Part shown: positions 7,368 to 15,592 of the stretch, piece by piece | How positions within the stretch are numbered: position 1 is the stretch's first letter | Layout: each line of letters opens with the position of its first letter | NCBI RefSeq assembly: GCF_002278035.1 | Contig: NZ_CP022604.1 | Location: forward strand, 1,116,001-1,180,000 | DNA from: Ochrobactrum quorumnocens | Lineage (GTDB): Bacteria > Pseudomonadota > Alphaproteobacteria > Rhizobiales > Rhizobiaceae | Reading direction: 5' to 3' | Length of the DNA stretch: 64,000 nt | Program-made: the position numbers and the translations under genes | The notes under the pieces: model-generated | The model's database searches: none | What the model saw: only the letters and a program-made list of their open reading frames with translations | What the model was told of the DNA's origin: nothing

Positions 7368-8789
7368 TCATTTCCCAGCTTCTATTCGCGCCAGCGCCTT
7401 CTCACGTCTGGCAATGACCTCCGGATCGTTCATGAAATCGGTCCTGCGTCCCGGCTTGCGCCCACGTTTCTGATAACCATTACCGACGCTGCCATCGCGT
7501 ATGCCAAACATATGGTTTGTCTGACCTGTTCGGCGCGGGCCGCTCCGTTTCTCTTCGCGTCCAGCTTGCATCTCGGCGACAATTGACAGCATGTCGTCCA
7601 GCCGCTTGTTATCGACAACCTCCGCACGATGCACCGAGCGCAACGTGTCGAAGGTTCTGTAGGGCAGGGAAAAGCTCTCGTGCATGATCTCGAGCCGGCC
7701 GTCCGGATAATCGCAGACGATCACCTTCTGGCCCGCCAATGGCCTGGAAATCTCGGTCGGGTCGAGAATGAACAGCACCTTGTCGTAGCGCAGCGTCAAT
7801 GACTGCGAAAGGGTGCGGACTTCCTTGCGGCACATGGCGCCATCAAGGTTCTCATGCTCGGCCAGTGGCCGGTGCATGTCCTTCGGATTGCGTGGTTGCT
7901 TGCCGAAGCGAGTGTTGAAATCCATAATGAACTCAGTGGCATAGGCATTGGCGGCCTCGATCGTGTCGATGCCGCGCAGCCGCATCTCCTTGACCAGCCG
8001 ATCCTGCAGCGTCTGGTTGGCACGTTCCACACGGCCTTTGGCCTGTGGGGTGTTGGCACAGATGATGTCGATGTTCAGCTCGTAAAGCGCCCGGCCGAAC
8101 TGCGTCAGACCGCTCGTCCGGTCTTTCTTCGACGCATGGAGCGAGCGGAAAACGCCGTGCTTGTCGCTATAGAAAGCCAGCGGCTTGCCCCATTGCTGCA
8201 GATAAGCCTTCGTCGCATGCAGATAGTCGAACGTATTTTCCGATCCGGCAAAGCGAAGATGCAAGAGCTTGCCGGTGGCGTCATCGATGTAGACGAGCAG
8301 GGCGCATTTGGGGCCGCGGTTCTCGAACCACCAGTGATGCGAGCCGTCGATCTGCACCAGTTCGCCAAAGCAGTCGCGCCGGCCGCGTGGCTGGAAAACC
8401 CGTTTCTTGCGTTCCCGGCGCGAGATCCAGATGCCGGCCTCGGTCATCCATTGCCGCAGCGTCTCCTTGGCAACAGAGATCCGGTGCAGTTCGATCAGCT
8501 TCTCGCGCGCCAGCGTCGGACCGAAATCCAGATAGCGTTCGCGGATCAGGTCCAGCGCCGTATTACGGAAATCCTCGCTGTGACGCCGGTTGCTCGGACG
8601 CGATCGCTTCTTGGAAACGAGGCCAGCTGGACCATCCCGGTCATAGGCTTGCAGCAGCCTGTGAACCTGACTTCGACTGAGGCCAAGCAGCTCAGCCGCC
8701 TGGACAACACTCAGGCGTAGATCACGGATCTTCTGGACGACTTCGAGGCGATGCAATTCTTTCTGCGACATGGTGATCAAACCGGGCAT
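7368..8789 (-). CDS. ISNCY/IS1202-like transposase, copy A
   Basis: This 473-residue DDE transposase has an N-terminal helix-turn-helix (VVQAAELLGLSRSQVHRLLQAY), a linker rich in basic residues, and an rve-type catalytic core with the first Asp in LVQIDGSHHWWF, the second in FYSDKHGVFR and the Glu in PQAKGRVERANQTLQ. A beta-strand-rich C-terminal part and a basic tail follow. The reading frame is intact, but the right end of the element is gone, so this copy probably cannot move by itself. The only coding difference from copy B is Gly instead of Cys at residue 3; a second possible start is MSQKEL at 8771. Confidence 0.9.
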   Translation of the reverse strand: MPGLITMSQKELHRLEVVQKIRDLRLSVVQAAELLGLSRSQVHRLLQAYDRDGPAGLVSKKRSRPSNRRHSEDFRNTALDLIRERYLDFGPTLAREKLIELHRISVAKETLRQWMTEAGIWISRRERKKRVFQPRGRRDCFGELVQIDGSHHWWFENRGPKCALLVYIDDATGKLLHLRFAGSENTFDYLHATKAYLQQWGKPLAFYSDKHGVFRSLHASKKDRTSGLTQFGRALYELNIDIICANTPQAKGRVERANQTLQDRLVKEMRLRGIDTIEAANAYATEFIMDFNTRFGKQPRNPKDMHRPLAEHENLDGAMCRKEVRTLSQSLTLRYDKVLFILDPTEISRPLAGQKVIVCDYPDGRLEIMHESFSLPYRTFDTLRSVHRAEVVDNKRLDDMLSIVAEMQAGREEKRSGPRRTGQTNHMFGIRDGSVGNGYQKRGRKPGRRTDFMNDPEVIARREKALARIEAGK

Positions 8790-8797
8790 GACGACTC

Positions 8798-9911
8798 TGG
8801 AAAAGCTATCCCAAGTGCATCATGCCGTTGGTGAGGCTATCTGATTATGCTGCTTCCTGCAAAAGGGAGGCGAACACTTCAGCGGGTGTCTTGAATCCAA
8901 GACACTTGCGCGGGGTTGCGTTGAGATCATGGGCGAGGGCAGTCAACTGCGCCTGGTTGACCTGCGTCAGGTCAGTGTTGCTGGGCAAATAACGTCGAAT
9001 GCGCTTGTTGATGTTCTCAATAGCACCTTTTTGCCATGGCGAGTTTGGATCGCAAAACCAGCTTCTGGCCCCCATTCCATCCTCCAAAGCCCTATACCCC
9101 ATAAACTCGGAACCGCGATCAAAGGTAAAACTGCGGCGTGCGTGATAAGGCAGTGTAGCAAAGGCCTGAATGATTTTGTTCATGATAGGCTTTGAGTGCC
9201 GACTGTTGTTTTTGATGATGACGCAATAACGACTTTTGCGTTCAACAAGCGTCATGACATTGGCTTCTCCCAGGTCACGATCAAAGATAATCAAATCACC
9301 TTCCCAGTTGCCGAATTGCAGACGATTGCCAATAAAATCAGGGCGTTGATGAATGCGAAACGCTTCTGGAATACGGGAACTGCGCGATCGTCTGGTGCCG
9401 CGTGGGCAGCGTTTTGTTCGCATCTCGGCAAGGTGTTCAAACAGCTTCAGCCCATATTCTTCCTTTGAGTAAATGAAGCGATAAATCGTTTCCGCACACA
9501 GTCGTATCGCGCTCAGACCATGGCGAACCAGTCGGCCGCAGATCTGCTCTGGCGACCAATGGGCTTCCAATTGTTCAATGACAAACTTGCGCAGCTCTGG
9601 GTAACGTCTGAGCTTGCGCAACCGTGTTCTGCGGTCTTTGCTGATATTGTCGGCAACAACGCTGTGATAGCCATTATAGTCTGGTATCTCAGTGTCCCGA
9701 AAGCTGTTACGCTTGATCTCGCGATAGATCGTCGAGCGATGACGACCCATCAGCCGCGCAATGTCGCCGAGAGGGACTTTGAGCTGTTTAAGTTCGAAAA
9801 GACGGCGACGTTCACGCAAAGTGATCTGTGAATAGCAATTCGACATCCAATTTCCTCCATGGCTAACCTCATGAATTCATTGACATGTTGCAGTTTAAAA
9901 TAGAATGTACC
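8798..9911 (-). mobile_element. IS30-family insertion sequence
   Basis: A single IS30-type transposase gene occupies most of this segment. The outer parts show a weak inverted similarity (AAGTGCATCATG at about 8811-8822 against AACTGCAACATG on the other strand at about 9885-9896), consistent with imperfect IS30-type ends. Boundaries are approximate. The left junction cuts copy A of the ISNCY-like element, while the right junction does not continue it, so an adjacent deletion or rearrangement has occurred. Confidence 0.75.
8845..9846 (-). CDS. IS30-family transposase
   Basis: This 333-residue protein has the family architecture: an N-terminal helix-turn-helix (LGDIARLMGRHRSTIYREIKRN) and a C-terminal DDE core with Asp in GNWEGDLI, Asp in FTFDRGSEF and Glu in KGAIENINKRIRRYLP. 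The (K)GAIENxNxxIRxYLP stretch is diagnostic for IS30. The frame appears intact and of full length. It catalyses cut-out through circular intermediates in known members. A GGAGGAAATTGG-like stretch precedes the ATG. Confidence 0.93.
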   Translation of the reverse strand: MSNCYSQITLRERRRLFELKQLKVPLGDIARLMGRHRSTIYREIKRNSFRDTEIPDYNGYHSVVADNISKDRRTRLRKLRRYPELRKFVIEQLEAHWSPEQICGRLVRHGLSAIRLCAETIYRFIYSKEEYGLKLFEHLAEMRTKRCPRGTRRSRSSRIPEAFRIHQRPDFIGNRLQFGNWEGDLIIFDRDLGEANVMTLVERKSRYCVIIKNNSRHSKPIMNKIIQAFATLPYHARRSFTFDRGSEFMGYRALEDGMGARSWFCDPNSPWQKGAIENINKRIRRYLPSNTDLTQVNQAQLTALAHDLNATPRKCLGFKTPAEVFASLLQEAA

Positions 9912-10074
9912 CCCCTACATGTCGTGTCAAAGCTGATTAGAGATGCGACACCGGTGGCCAGATAGAAATGCGACACTTCTTGATGAAGGACGCAGCGCCA
10001 AGCCCCCGATCTGACCGGCTGGTCAGGGTTGCAAGGGCAGATCGGGGGCGGATAAGGGAACGCCTCTTCGGGCT

Positions 10075-10383
10075 TTAGCTTTCCTCCGAGATCACCGCCT
10101 CAGCGGTGCTCAAATGAGAGCGTTGGATATGGAGCCATTGTTCCGGGAACGGCTGGTAATCCTCAGAATGCTCCGTCTTGTATTCGCCCCACCCTTGATA
10201 TTTCCAATATCTGGTCATCACGTCAAAATGGCTGTGCCCACTCAAAGTCCCGACGCGAATTGCCCCTTCGTTGAGAAGTGATCGAAATCCGTCCCCCATA
10301 GGGCCAGCTTGGCAAAGCCCAGGGAGCATTTGGCCATCAGGTTCGGGATCAAGCCATAACTCAAAGATTAGCTCTTCTTTCAT
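10075..10383 (-). CDS. Passenger protein of the ISNCY-like element, copy B (unknown function)
   Basis: This is the second, identical copy of the 102-residue protein described at 6999-7307, again 60 bases downstream of the transposase gene. Perfect conservation between copies reflects recent duplication rather than selection. The gene sits between the transposase and the left end, so it is inside the mobile unit. Aromatic-rich, acidic and cytosolic by appearance; no function assigned. Confidence 0.7.
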   Translation of the reverse strand: MKEELIFELWLDPEPDGQMLPGLCQAGPMGDGFRSLLNEGAIRVGTLSGHSHFDVMTRYWKYQGWGEYKTEHSEDYQPFPEQWLHIQRSHLSTAEAVISEES

Positions 10384-10443
10384 GGAGTGAGTATACGAAA
10401 AATGTTCGGGCTCTCCAGTATATAATGCCCGCGTTGGTCAACC

Positions 10444-11865
10444 TCATTTCCCAGCTTCTATTCGCGCCAGCGCCTTCTCACGTCTGGCAATGACCTCCGG
10501 ATCGTTCATGAAATCGGTCCTGCGTCCCGGCTTGCGCCCACGTTTCTGATAACCATTACCGACGCTGCCATCGCGTATGCCAAACATATGGTTTGTCTGA
10601 CCTGTTCGGCGCGGGCCGCTCCGTTTCTCTTCGCGTCCAGCTTGCATCTCGGCGACAATTGACAGCATGTCGTCCAGCCGCTTGTTATCGACAACCTCCG
10701 CACGATGCACCGAGCGCAACGTGTCGAAGGTTCTGTAGGGCAGGGAAAAGCTCTCGTGCATGATCTCGAGCCGGCCGTCCGGATAATCGCAGACGATCAC
10801 CTTCTGGCCCGCCAATGGCCTGGAAATCTCGGTCGGGTCGAGAATGAACAGCACCTTGTCGTAGCGCAGCGTCAATGACTGCGAAAGGGTGCGGACTTCC
10901 TTGCGGCACATGGCGCCATCAAGGTTCTCATGCTCGGCCAGTGGCCGGTGCATGTCCTTCGGATTGCGTGGTTGCTTGCCGAAGCGAGTGTTGAAATCCA
11001 TAATGAACTCAGTGGCATAGGCATTGGCGGCCTCGATCGTGTCGATGCCGCGCAGCCGCATCTCCTTGACCAGCCGATCCTGCAGCGTCTGGTTGGCACG
11101 TTCCACACGGCCTTTGGCCTGTGGGGTGTTGGCACAGATGATGTCGATGTTCAGCTCGTAAAGCGCCCGGCCGAACTGCGTCAGACCGCTCGTCCGGTCT
11201 TTCTTCGACGCATGGAGCGAGCGGAAAACGCCGTGCTTGTCGCTATAGAAAGCCAGCGGCTTGCCCCATTGCTGCAGATAAGCCTTCGTCGCATGCAGAT
11301 AGTCGAACGTATTTTCCGATCCGGCAAAGCGAAGATGCAAGAGCTTGCCGGTGGCGTCATCGATGTAGACGAGCAGGGCGCATTTGGGGCCGCGGTTCTC
11401 GAACCACCAGTGATGCGAGCCGTCGATCTGCACCAGTTCGCCAAAGCAGTCGCGCCGGCCGCGTGGCTGGAAAACCCGTTTCTTGCGTTCCCGGCGCGAG
11501 ATCCAGATGCCGGCCTCGGTCATCCATTGCCGCAGCGTCTCCTTGGCAACAGAGATCCGGTGCAGTTCGATCAGCTTCTCGCGCGCCAGCGTCGGACCGA
11601 AATCCAGATAGCGTTCGCGGATCAGGTCCAGCGCCGTATTACGGAAATCCTCGCTGTGACGCCGGTTGCTCGGACGCGATCGCTTCTTGGAAACGAGGCC
11701 AGCTGGACCATCCCGGTCATAGGCTTGCAGCAGCCTGTGAACCTGACTTCGACTGAGGCCAAGCAGCTCAGCCGCCTGGACAACACTCAGGCGTAGATCA
11801 CGGATCTTCTGGACGACTTCGAGGCGATGCAATTCTTTCTGCGACATGGTGATCAAACAGGGCAT
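10444..11865 (-). CDS. ISNCY/IS1202-like transposase, copy B
   Basis: This copy encodes the same 473-residue DDE transposase as 7368-8789, with Cys at residue 3 instead of Gly. It is flanked by both ends of the element and is therefore the copy that could still be active. Key residues are Asp in QIDGSHH, Asp in SDKHGVF and Glu in GRVERANQ. The gene is followed by the passenger gene in the same orientation. A start at MSQKEL (11847) is also possible. Confidence 0.9.
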   Translation of the reverse strand: MPCLITMSQKELHRLEVVQKIRDLRLSVVQAAELLGLSRSQVHRLLQAYDRDGPAGLVSKKRSRPSNRRHSEDFRNTALDLIRERYLDFGPTLAREKLIELHRISVAKETLRQWMTEAGIWISRRERKKRVFQPRGRRDCFGELVQIDGSHHWWFENRGPKCALLVYIDDATGKLLHLRFAGSENTFDYLHATKAYLQQWGKPLAFYSDKHGVFRSLHASKKDRTSGLTQFGRALYELNIDIICANTPQAKGRVERANQTLQDRLVKEMRLRGIDTIEAANAYATEFIMDFNTRFGKQPRNPKDMHRPLAEHENLDGAMCRKEVRTLSQSLTLRYDKVLFILDPTEISRPLAGQKVIVCDYPDGRLEIMHESFSLPYRTFDTLRSVHRAEVVDNKRLDDMLSIVAEMQAGREEKRSGPRRTGQTNHMFGIRDGSVGNGYQKRGRKPGRRTDFMNDPEVIARREKALARIEAGK

Positions 11866-12074
11866 GACGACTCCAACCGCTCATGGTCTCAACCAGACTG
11901 AAGATCGTCATCCTTGCCTCCAACGTTGACATTGACCAGCACCTCAAGAGGCGACACGTCGCATCTCTAACTGGCCCAACTGTCGCATTACTAAATAGCC
12001 CCTACATGTCGTAATCACATAAGATAGATTATGGAACAAGACGATCTAAGTTCGCACACAAGACCCAATAAACG

Positions 12075-12920
12075 TTAGCGACGCTGAGCTATGTAGAGAT
12101 GTCCTGGAACTGGCGATCCTTGCTCACTTCGAACAGTGATATCCGTGCAACGAATACAGTCCATACCGTGTTCTGAGAGCAGCGAACGTACATAGGACTG
12201 CGCATGTGCAAAACGTTGGAAATCGCCAACCATGAAATCACGGCCAGCGAAACGCTCATCTGACTGCGTTTCACTGGAGAACCCGAAATAGCCTCCAGTC
12301 CGCAGATGCTCCGCAACGCCCGAGAAAAAGCGGTCAAGCTCGCCCATATAAGGCAGCACGTCTGTTGCGACGATCAGGTCCCAAGCGTCTTCCTCTGTGG
12401 TCTCAAGAAAACGAACTGCTTCGCCGACAAAAAGCGCATCGTAATCGCCTTTTTCATAAGCCACTTCGATCATGTTTTCAGATATGTCGACGCCGGTCTT
12501 GTGATCGGCCATGTCGTCCAGCGCATCGGCAGAAAGCCCGGTACCGCAGCCAAGATCCAGCATGCGCTCGACCTGAAACTCTTCATCCAGTTCCAGAAGC
12601 ATTTCACGCAATTGCAGCGGCACGTCATAACCAAGCTGATCAACGAGAATTGTATCGAACATCTCGGCATGCTGATCAAACAGCGTTGCAACATAAGCGT
12701 CCGGTGCTTTCGGCGGCACAGTTCCTCGACCCATGCTTGCGAGACGTACGGCAGCGCCACCGTGGTCTTCGGGATCAATTTCGAGAACTGCTTTATAGGC
12801 CTCAGCAGCAGCATCCAGATCGCCAGCCTTTTCCAAGGCAAGCGCATGGTTGTAAGCCTCAGCAAGCGCCTCTTGGTCAAGAGAATCCATGTTATGGGAT
12901 TTGCCGTTCTGCTTGGACAT
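12075..12920 (-). CDS. Class I SAM-dependent methyltransferase with N-terminal TPR-like segment
   Basis: This 281-residue protein starts with about 50 residues of TPR-like helices (ALAEAYNHALALEKAGDLDAAAEAYKAVLEIDP) and continues with a Rossmann methyltransferase domain. Motif I is MLDLGCGTGLSADAL, followed by the acidic TGVDIS strand end and a motif II region DLIVATDVLPYMG. It resembles methyltransferases annotated with TPR repeats in Brucella and Rhizobium, whose substrate is not known. AAAGG lies nine bases before the ATG. No operon partner is evident: the IS island is downstream and a terminator hairpin separates it from the transporter gene upstream. Confidence 0.85.
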   Translation of the reverse strand: MSKQNGKSHNMDSLDQEALAEAYNHALALEKAGDLDAAAEAYKAVLEIDPEDHGGAAVRLASMGRGTVPPKAPDAYVATLFDQHAEMFDTILVDQLGYDVPLQLREMLLELDEEFQVERMLDLGCGTGLSADALDDMADHKTGVDISENMIEVAYEKGDYDALFVGEAVRFLETTEEDAWDLIVATDVLPYMGELDRFFSGVAEHLRTGGYFGFSSETQSDERFAGRDFMVGDFQRFAHAQSYVRSLLSEHGMDCIRCTDITVRSEQGSPVPGHLYIAQRR

Positions 12921-13009
12921 CTGCGTTGCCTTTTGTTGAGCCGTCAGCGAACTGAAAAGGCCAGTAGAGAGCTATTATACGGGTTACGGCGCGTGTTCCA
13001 TAGATGGAA

Positions 13010-13037
13010 AGGGCGAGGCGAGCCACTCGCCTGCCCT
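13010..13037 (-). terminator. Hairpin terminator downstream of the symporter-like gene
   Basis: GGGCGAGGCGAG (13011-13022) pairs with CTCGCCTGCCC (13026-13036) with one mismatch and a three-base loop. On the minus strand it is followed by TTTCC. It lies about 40 bases past the stop of the carrier gene at 13074. Confidence 0.6.
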
Positions 13038-13073
13038 CCTACCCTCATATGAAGATGACAGCAAGAACCAGTT

Positions 13074-14060
13074 CTATTCAGCCGCCGCAGTTGCCGTACT
13101 GGAAGCAGGCTTATGATCGGCAAGTTTGCGCGCAATCACTGCGCAAGCCATCAGCTGAATTTGGTGAAACAGCATGAGCGGCAGCACGACACTACCGACA
13201 TTCGCGCCCGCAAAGATCGCACTGGCCATCGGCGCGCCGCTGGCGAGGCTTTTCTTCGAACCGCAAAACATAATGGTGATGCGGTCAGCGTGATTAAAGC
13301 CGAACCACTTGCTTCCATACCATGTGGCCAGCATGACGATCACCAGAAGCAGGATATTTACACCGATCATGACGCCAAGATCGCTCCAGGAAACGGTGTG
13401 CCACAGGCCTTCAACGATAGCCTCGCTGAATGCGAGATAGACAACCATCAGGATCGAACCACGGTCGACAAAGCCAAGCGATTTGCTGTGACGACGCATG
13501 AAATTACCAATCCATGGCTGCAAGATTTGCCCCAGAACAAATGGTGCAAGCAATTGCAGCAAAATCGCTTCCAGCGCATCGACTGAAATCCCGCCGCCGC
13601 CTTTAACCGCAAACAGCAGTCCGACAAGCAACGGCGTCAGGAACATGCCGAAAATATTCGATGCCGATGCAGAAACGATGGCCGCAGAAACATTGCCGCC
13701 AGCCATAGAGGTAAAGGCGATTGAAGATTGTACGGTTGAAGGAAGAACGCAGAGATAAAGGATACCGAGATAAAACGGCGATTGCGCAAGCCCCGGAATA
13801 GTCCAGCCTGCGGTCAGTCCCAAAATTGGAAACAGGACGAATGTTGAGCAGACGACCGCCAGATGCAGTCGCCAGTGAGTGACGCCAGCCACAACTGCCT
13901 CACGCGACAAACGCGCGCCGTGCAGGAAGAACAGAAGTCCAACTGCGATCTTGGTTGCAATACCGAACCATTCAGCAAAATCACCCTGCACAGGAAGAAA
14001 TGATGCAAGCAGAATGGTCGCAATCAACATGCAGGTGAACTTATCGGGCAGAAAACGCAT
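13074..14060 (-). CDS. Bile acid:sodium symporter family protein (SBF-like)
   Basis: This 328-residue integral membrane protein has about nine to ten hydrophobic segments throughout and the family sequence GLLFFLHGARLSREAV near residue 45 and CGSKKSLASGAPMA near residue 268, the latter a hallmark of the YfeH/SBF-like group. The fold belongs to the bile/arsenite/riboflavin transporter superfamily. These proteins import or export organic anions or, in some cases, coenzyme A precursors, driven by sodium or protons; the substrate here cannot be told. It is probably a single-gene unit, with a terminator hairpin at 13010-13037 and a double-palindrome repeat upstream. Confidence 0.88.
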   Translation of the reverse strand: MRFLPDKFTCMLIATILLASFLPVQGDFAEWFGIATKIAVGLLFFLHGARLSREAVVAGVTHWRLHLAVVCSTFVLFPILGLTAGWTIPGLAQSPFYLGILYLCVLPSTVQSSIAFTSMAGGNVSAAIVSASASNIFGMFLTPLLVGLLFAVKGGGGISVDALEAILLQLLAPFVLGQILQPWIGNFMRRHSKSLGFVDRGSILMVVYLAFSEAIVEGLWHTVSWSDLGVMIGVNILLLVIVMLATWYGSKWFGFNHADRITIMFCGSKKSLASGAPMASAIFAGANVGSVVLPLMLFHQIQLMACAVIARKLADHKPASSTATAAAE

Positions 14061-14150
14061 TTCTCGTCAGTCCTTCAGCACTTCATACTTGAACGCTCCC
14101 CGAGAACACACACACATGCCTCCGAGAACGTTCCGAGCTAGTTGTGATCC

Positions 14151-14317
14151 CTAGCGGTCTGATTCCGATATTTGCATCCCTCGGATACTGGCGTCGGACA
14201 AATGTCGGAATCAAGATGACCACTAGCAAGTTTATGAATCTAGTGGATTTTTCGAATTTGACGTTTGAAACAGCATGTATGTCAGTCGGGATTCAACCGT
14301 CAAATTCAATCCACTAG
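14151..14317 (+). repeat. 167-bp double-palindrome element, copy 2
   Basis: This copy is the inverse of 3185-3351, with 144 of 167 positions identical and no gaps. It consists of two inverted repeats (14151-14226 and 14240-14317), each starting and ending with CTAG. Many differences lie in loops while arms remain paired. It sits between the carrier gene and galE in a 362-base gap that holds no gene. Confidence 0.85.
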
Positions 14318-14422
14318 TTTGTAATAAGCCGATCAGAAATCGGCACAACACTAAAGGACGGAGTTAGCCGCCAATCGGATCACTTTTCCGGGAAAATGAG
14401 CTGCATAAGGGCCTTTCAACCC

Positions 14423-15436
14423 TCAATCCATCTCATATCCATTTGGATTTTTCGACTGCCAGTTCCAGATGTCCTTGCACATTTCCTGAAGATTTTTCTC
14501 GGCAGTCCAGCCAAGGAAATCACGTGCAAAAGCAGGGTCGGCATAACACTCGGCCACATCGCCCGGACGGCGTGGCGAAAGCTCATATTTAATTTCACGA
14601 TTTGAAACGTGTTCGAAGGCTTTTACTACATCAAGAACGCTGTAGCCCTGCCCTGTCCCCAGATTGACAGAAAAGCACTTTGGCTCATCAAGTTTCTTGA
14701 GCGCCTTGAGATGTCCGGCGGCAAGATCAACGACATGGATATAGTCACGAACCCCCGTGCCATCCGGCGTATTATAATCATTACCCCAGATGTTGAGCTT
14801 TTCGCGGCGGCCGGTTGCCACTTGTGCGATGATCGGCATCAGGTTGTTTGGAATACCCTTGGGATCTTCGCCGATCAGGCCGCTTTCATGCGCGCCGACC
14901 GGATTGAAATAACGCAGGATCGCGATCTTCCAGCTGTTATCGCTGTTATAAAGATCGCGCAGCATATCTTCGATAATAAGCTTCGTGCGCCCATATGGAT
15001 TGGTCGCGGAAAGCGGCTGATCTTCGGTAATCGGCAATTTTTCTGGATCGCCATAAACCGTCGCAGACGAGCTGAAGACAAGTGTCTTGACGCCTGTGGC
15101 TTCCATAGCCTGCAACAAACGCAGCGTGCCAAGCACATTACAATCATAATAATGCAACGGCTTTTCACTCGACTCACCCACTGCTTTCAAACCGGCAAAA
15201 TGGATGACAGCCGTGCATTTATGACGCGTGATGATCTGTTCCAGCAAAGTACGGTCGCGAATATCGCCCGGTTCGCGAATAGGTGCGCGACCAGTGATTT
15301 TTTCCACGCGATGGAGAGCTTCCGGATTACTGTTATCGAAGTTATCGACCACCACCACATCATGGCCGGCCTCGATCAGCTGTACACATGTATGAGAACC
15401 GATATATCCGGCGCCACCAGTTACAAGAATCGTCAT
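14423..15436 (-). CDS. galE: UDP-glucose 4-epimerase
   Basis: This 337-residue protein is an extended short-chain dehydrogenase with the NAD-binding GGAGYIGSH motif at residues 7-15, an SSSATVYGDPE segment with the catalytic Ser/Thr, and the YxxxK catalytic pair in NPYGRTKLIIE. Length and the C-terminal sugar-binding sequence (GVRDYIHVVDLAAGH, SPRRPGDVAECYADP) match GalE rather than other nucleotide-sugar epimerases. It interconverts UDP-glucose and UDP-galactose for surface polysaccharide and lipopolysaccharide synthesis in the cytoplasm. The gene is monocistronic here. Confidence 0.95.
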   Translation of the reverse strand: MTILVTGGAGYIGSHTCVQLIEAGHDVVVVDNFDNSNPEALHRVEKITGRAPIREPGDIRDRTLLEQIITRHKCTAVIHFAGLKAVGESSEKPLHYYDCNVLGTLRLLQAMEATGVKTLVFSSSATVYGDPEKLPITEDQPLSATNPYGRTKLIIEDMLRDLYNSDNSWKIAILRYFNPVGAHESGLIGEDPKGIPNNLMPIIAQVATGRREKLNIWGNDYNTPDGTGVRDYIHVVDLAAGHLKALKKLDEPKCFSVNLGTGQGYSVLDVVKAFEHVSNREIKYELSPRRPGDVAECYADPAFARDFLGWTAEKNLQEMCKDIWNWQSKNPNGYEMD

Positions 15437-15592
15437 GCTTTAAATACCTGCTTGTTGAACATACAGCCCCAATGTGCGATCCCGAGAGCGTTTGTTGGCT
15501 GACTATGCAAAAACCGTAGCGAACTGCAACCCAAACCCTCCGATTCTTGCAGACTGCCTCAAGAATGCGACATCAATTTTAATGGAGCGAAG

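Larger units (their letters stand above)
6862..8797 (-). mobile_element. ISNCY (IS1202-like) element, copy A, right end missing
   Basis: The block from 6862 to 8797 matches 9938-11873 over equal lengths; I saw one difference, C at 8783 against A at 11859. The left end carries two TAGA(G/A)ATGCGACA-type boxes about 23 bases apart. The match stops abruptly at 8797, where the IS30-family element begins, so about 120 bases of the right end seen in copy B are lost. The element carries the transposase gene and a 102-codon passenger gene in the same direction. Confidence 0.85.
9932..11999 (-). mobile_element. ISNCY (IS1202-like) element, copy B, complete
   Basis: Both ends are present. The left tip GCTGATTAGAGATGCGACA (9932-9950) and the reverse complement of 11981-11999 agree at 15 of 19 positions. 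Each end has a second ATGCGAC-type box about 20 bases inward. The 14-mer CCCCTACATGTCGT is found at 9912-9925 and again at 11999-12012; it abuts the right tip but lies six bases from the left tip, so it is either an imperfect target duplication or part of a preferred target. The element is about 2.07 kb. Confidence 0.8.

Noticed and set aside
7854..8720. A 288-codon open frame on the plus strand opposite the transposase, repeated at 10930-11796
   Set aside because: It is the complement of the transposase gene in another frame; the translation is low-complexity and resembles no protein family.
6862..12012. A composite transposon formed by the two ISNCY-like copies
   Set aside because: The copies are in the same orientation and enclose only an IS30 element, and copy A lacks its right end, so there is no cargo and no intact outer pair.
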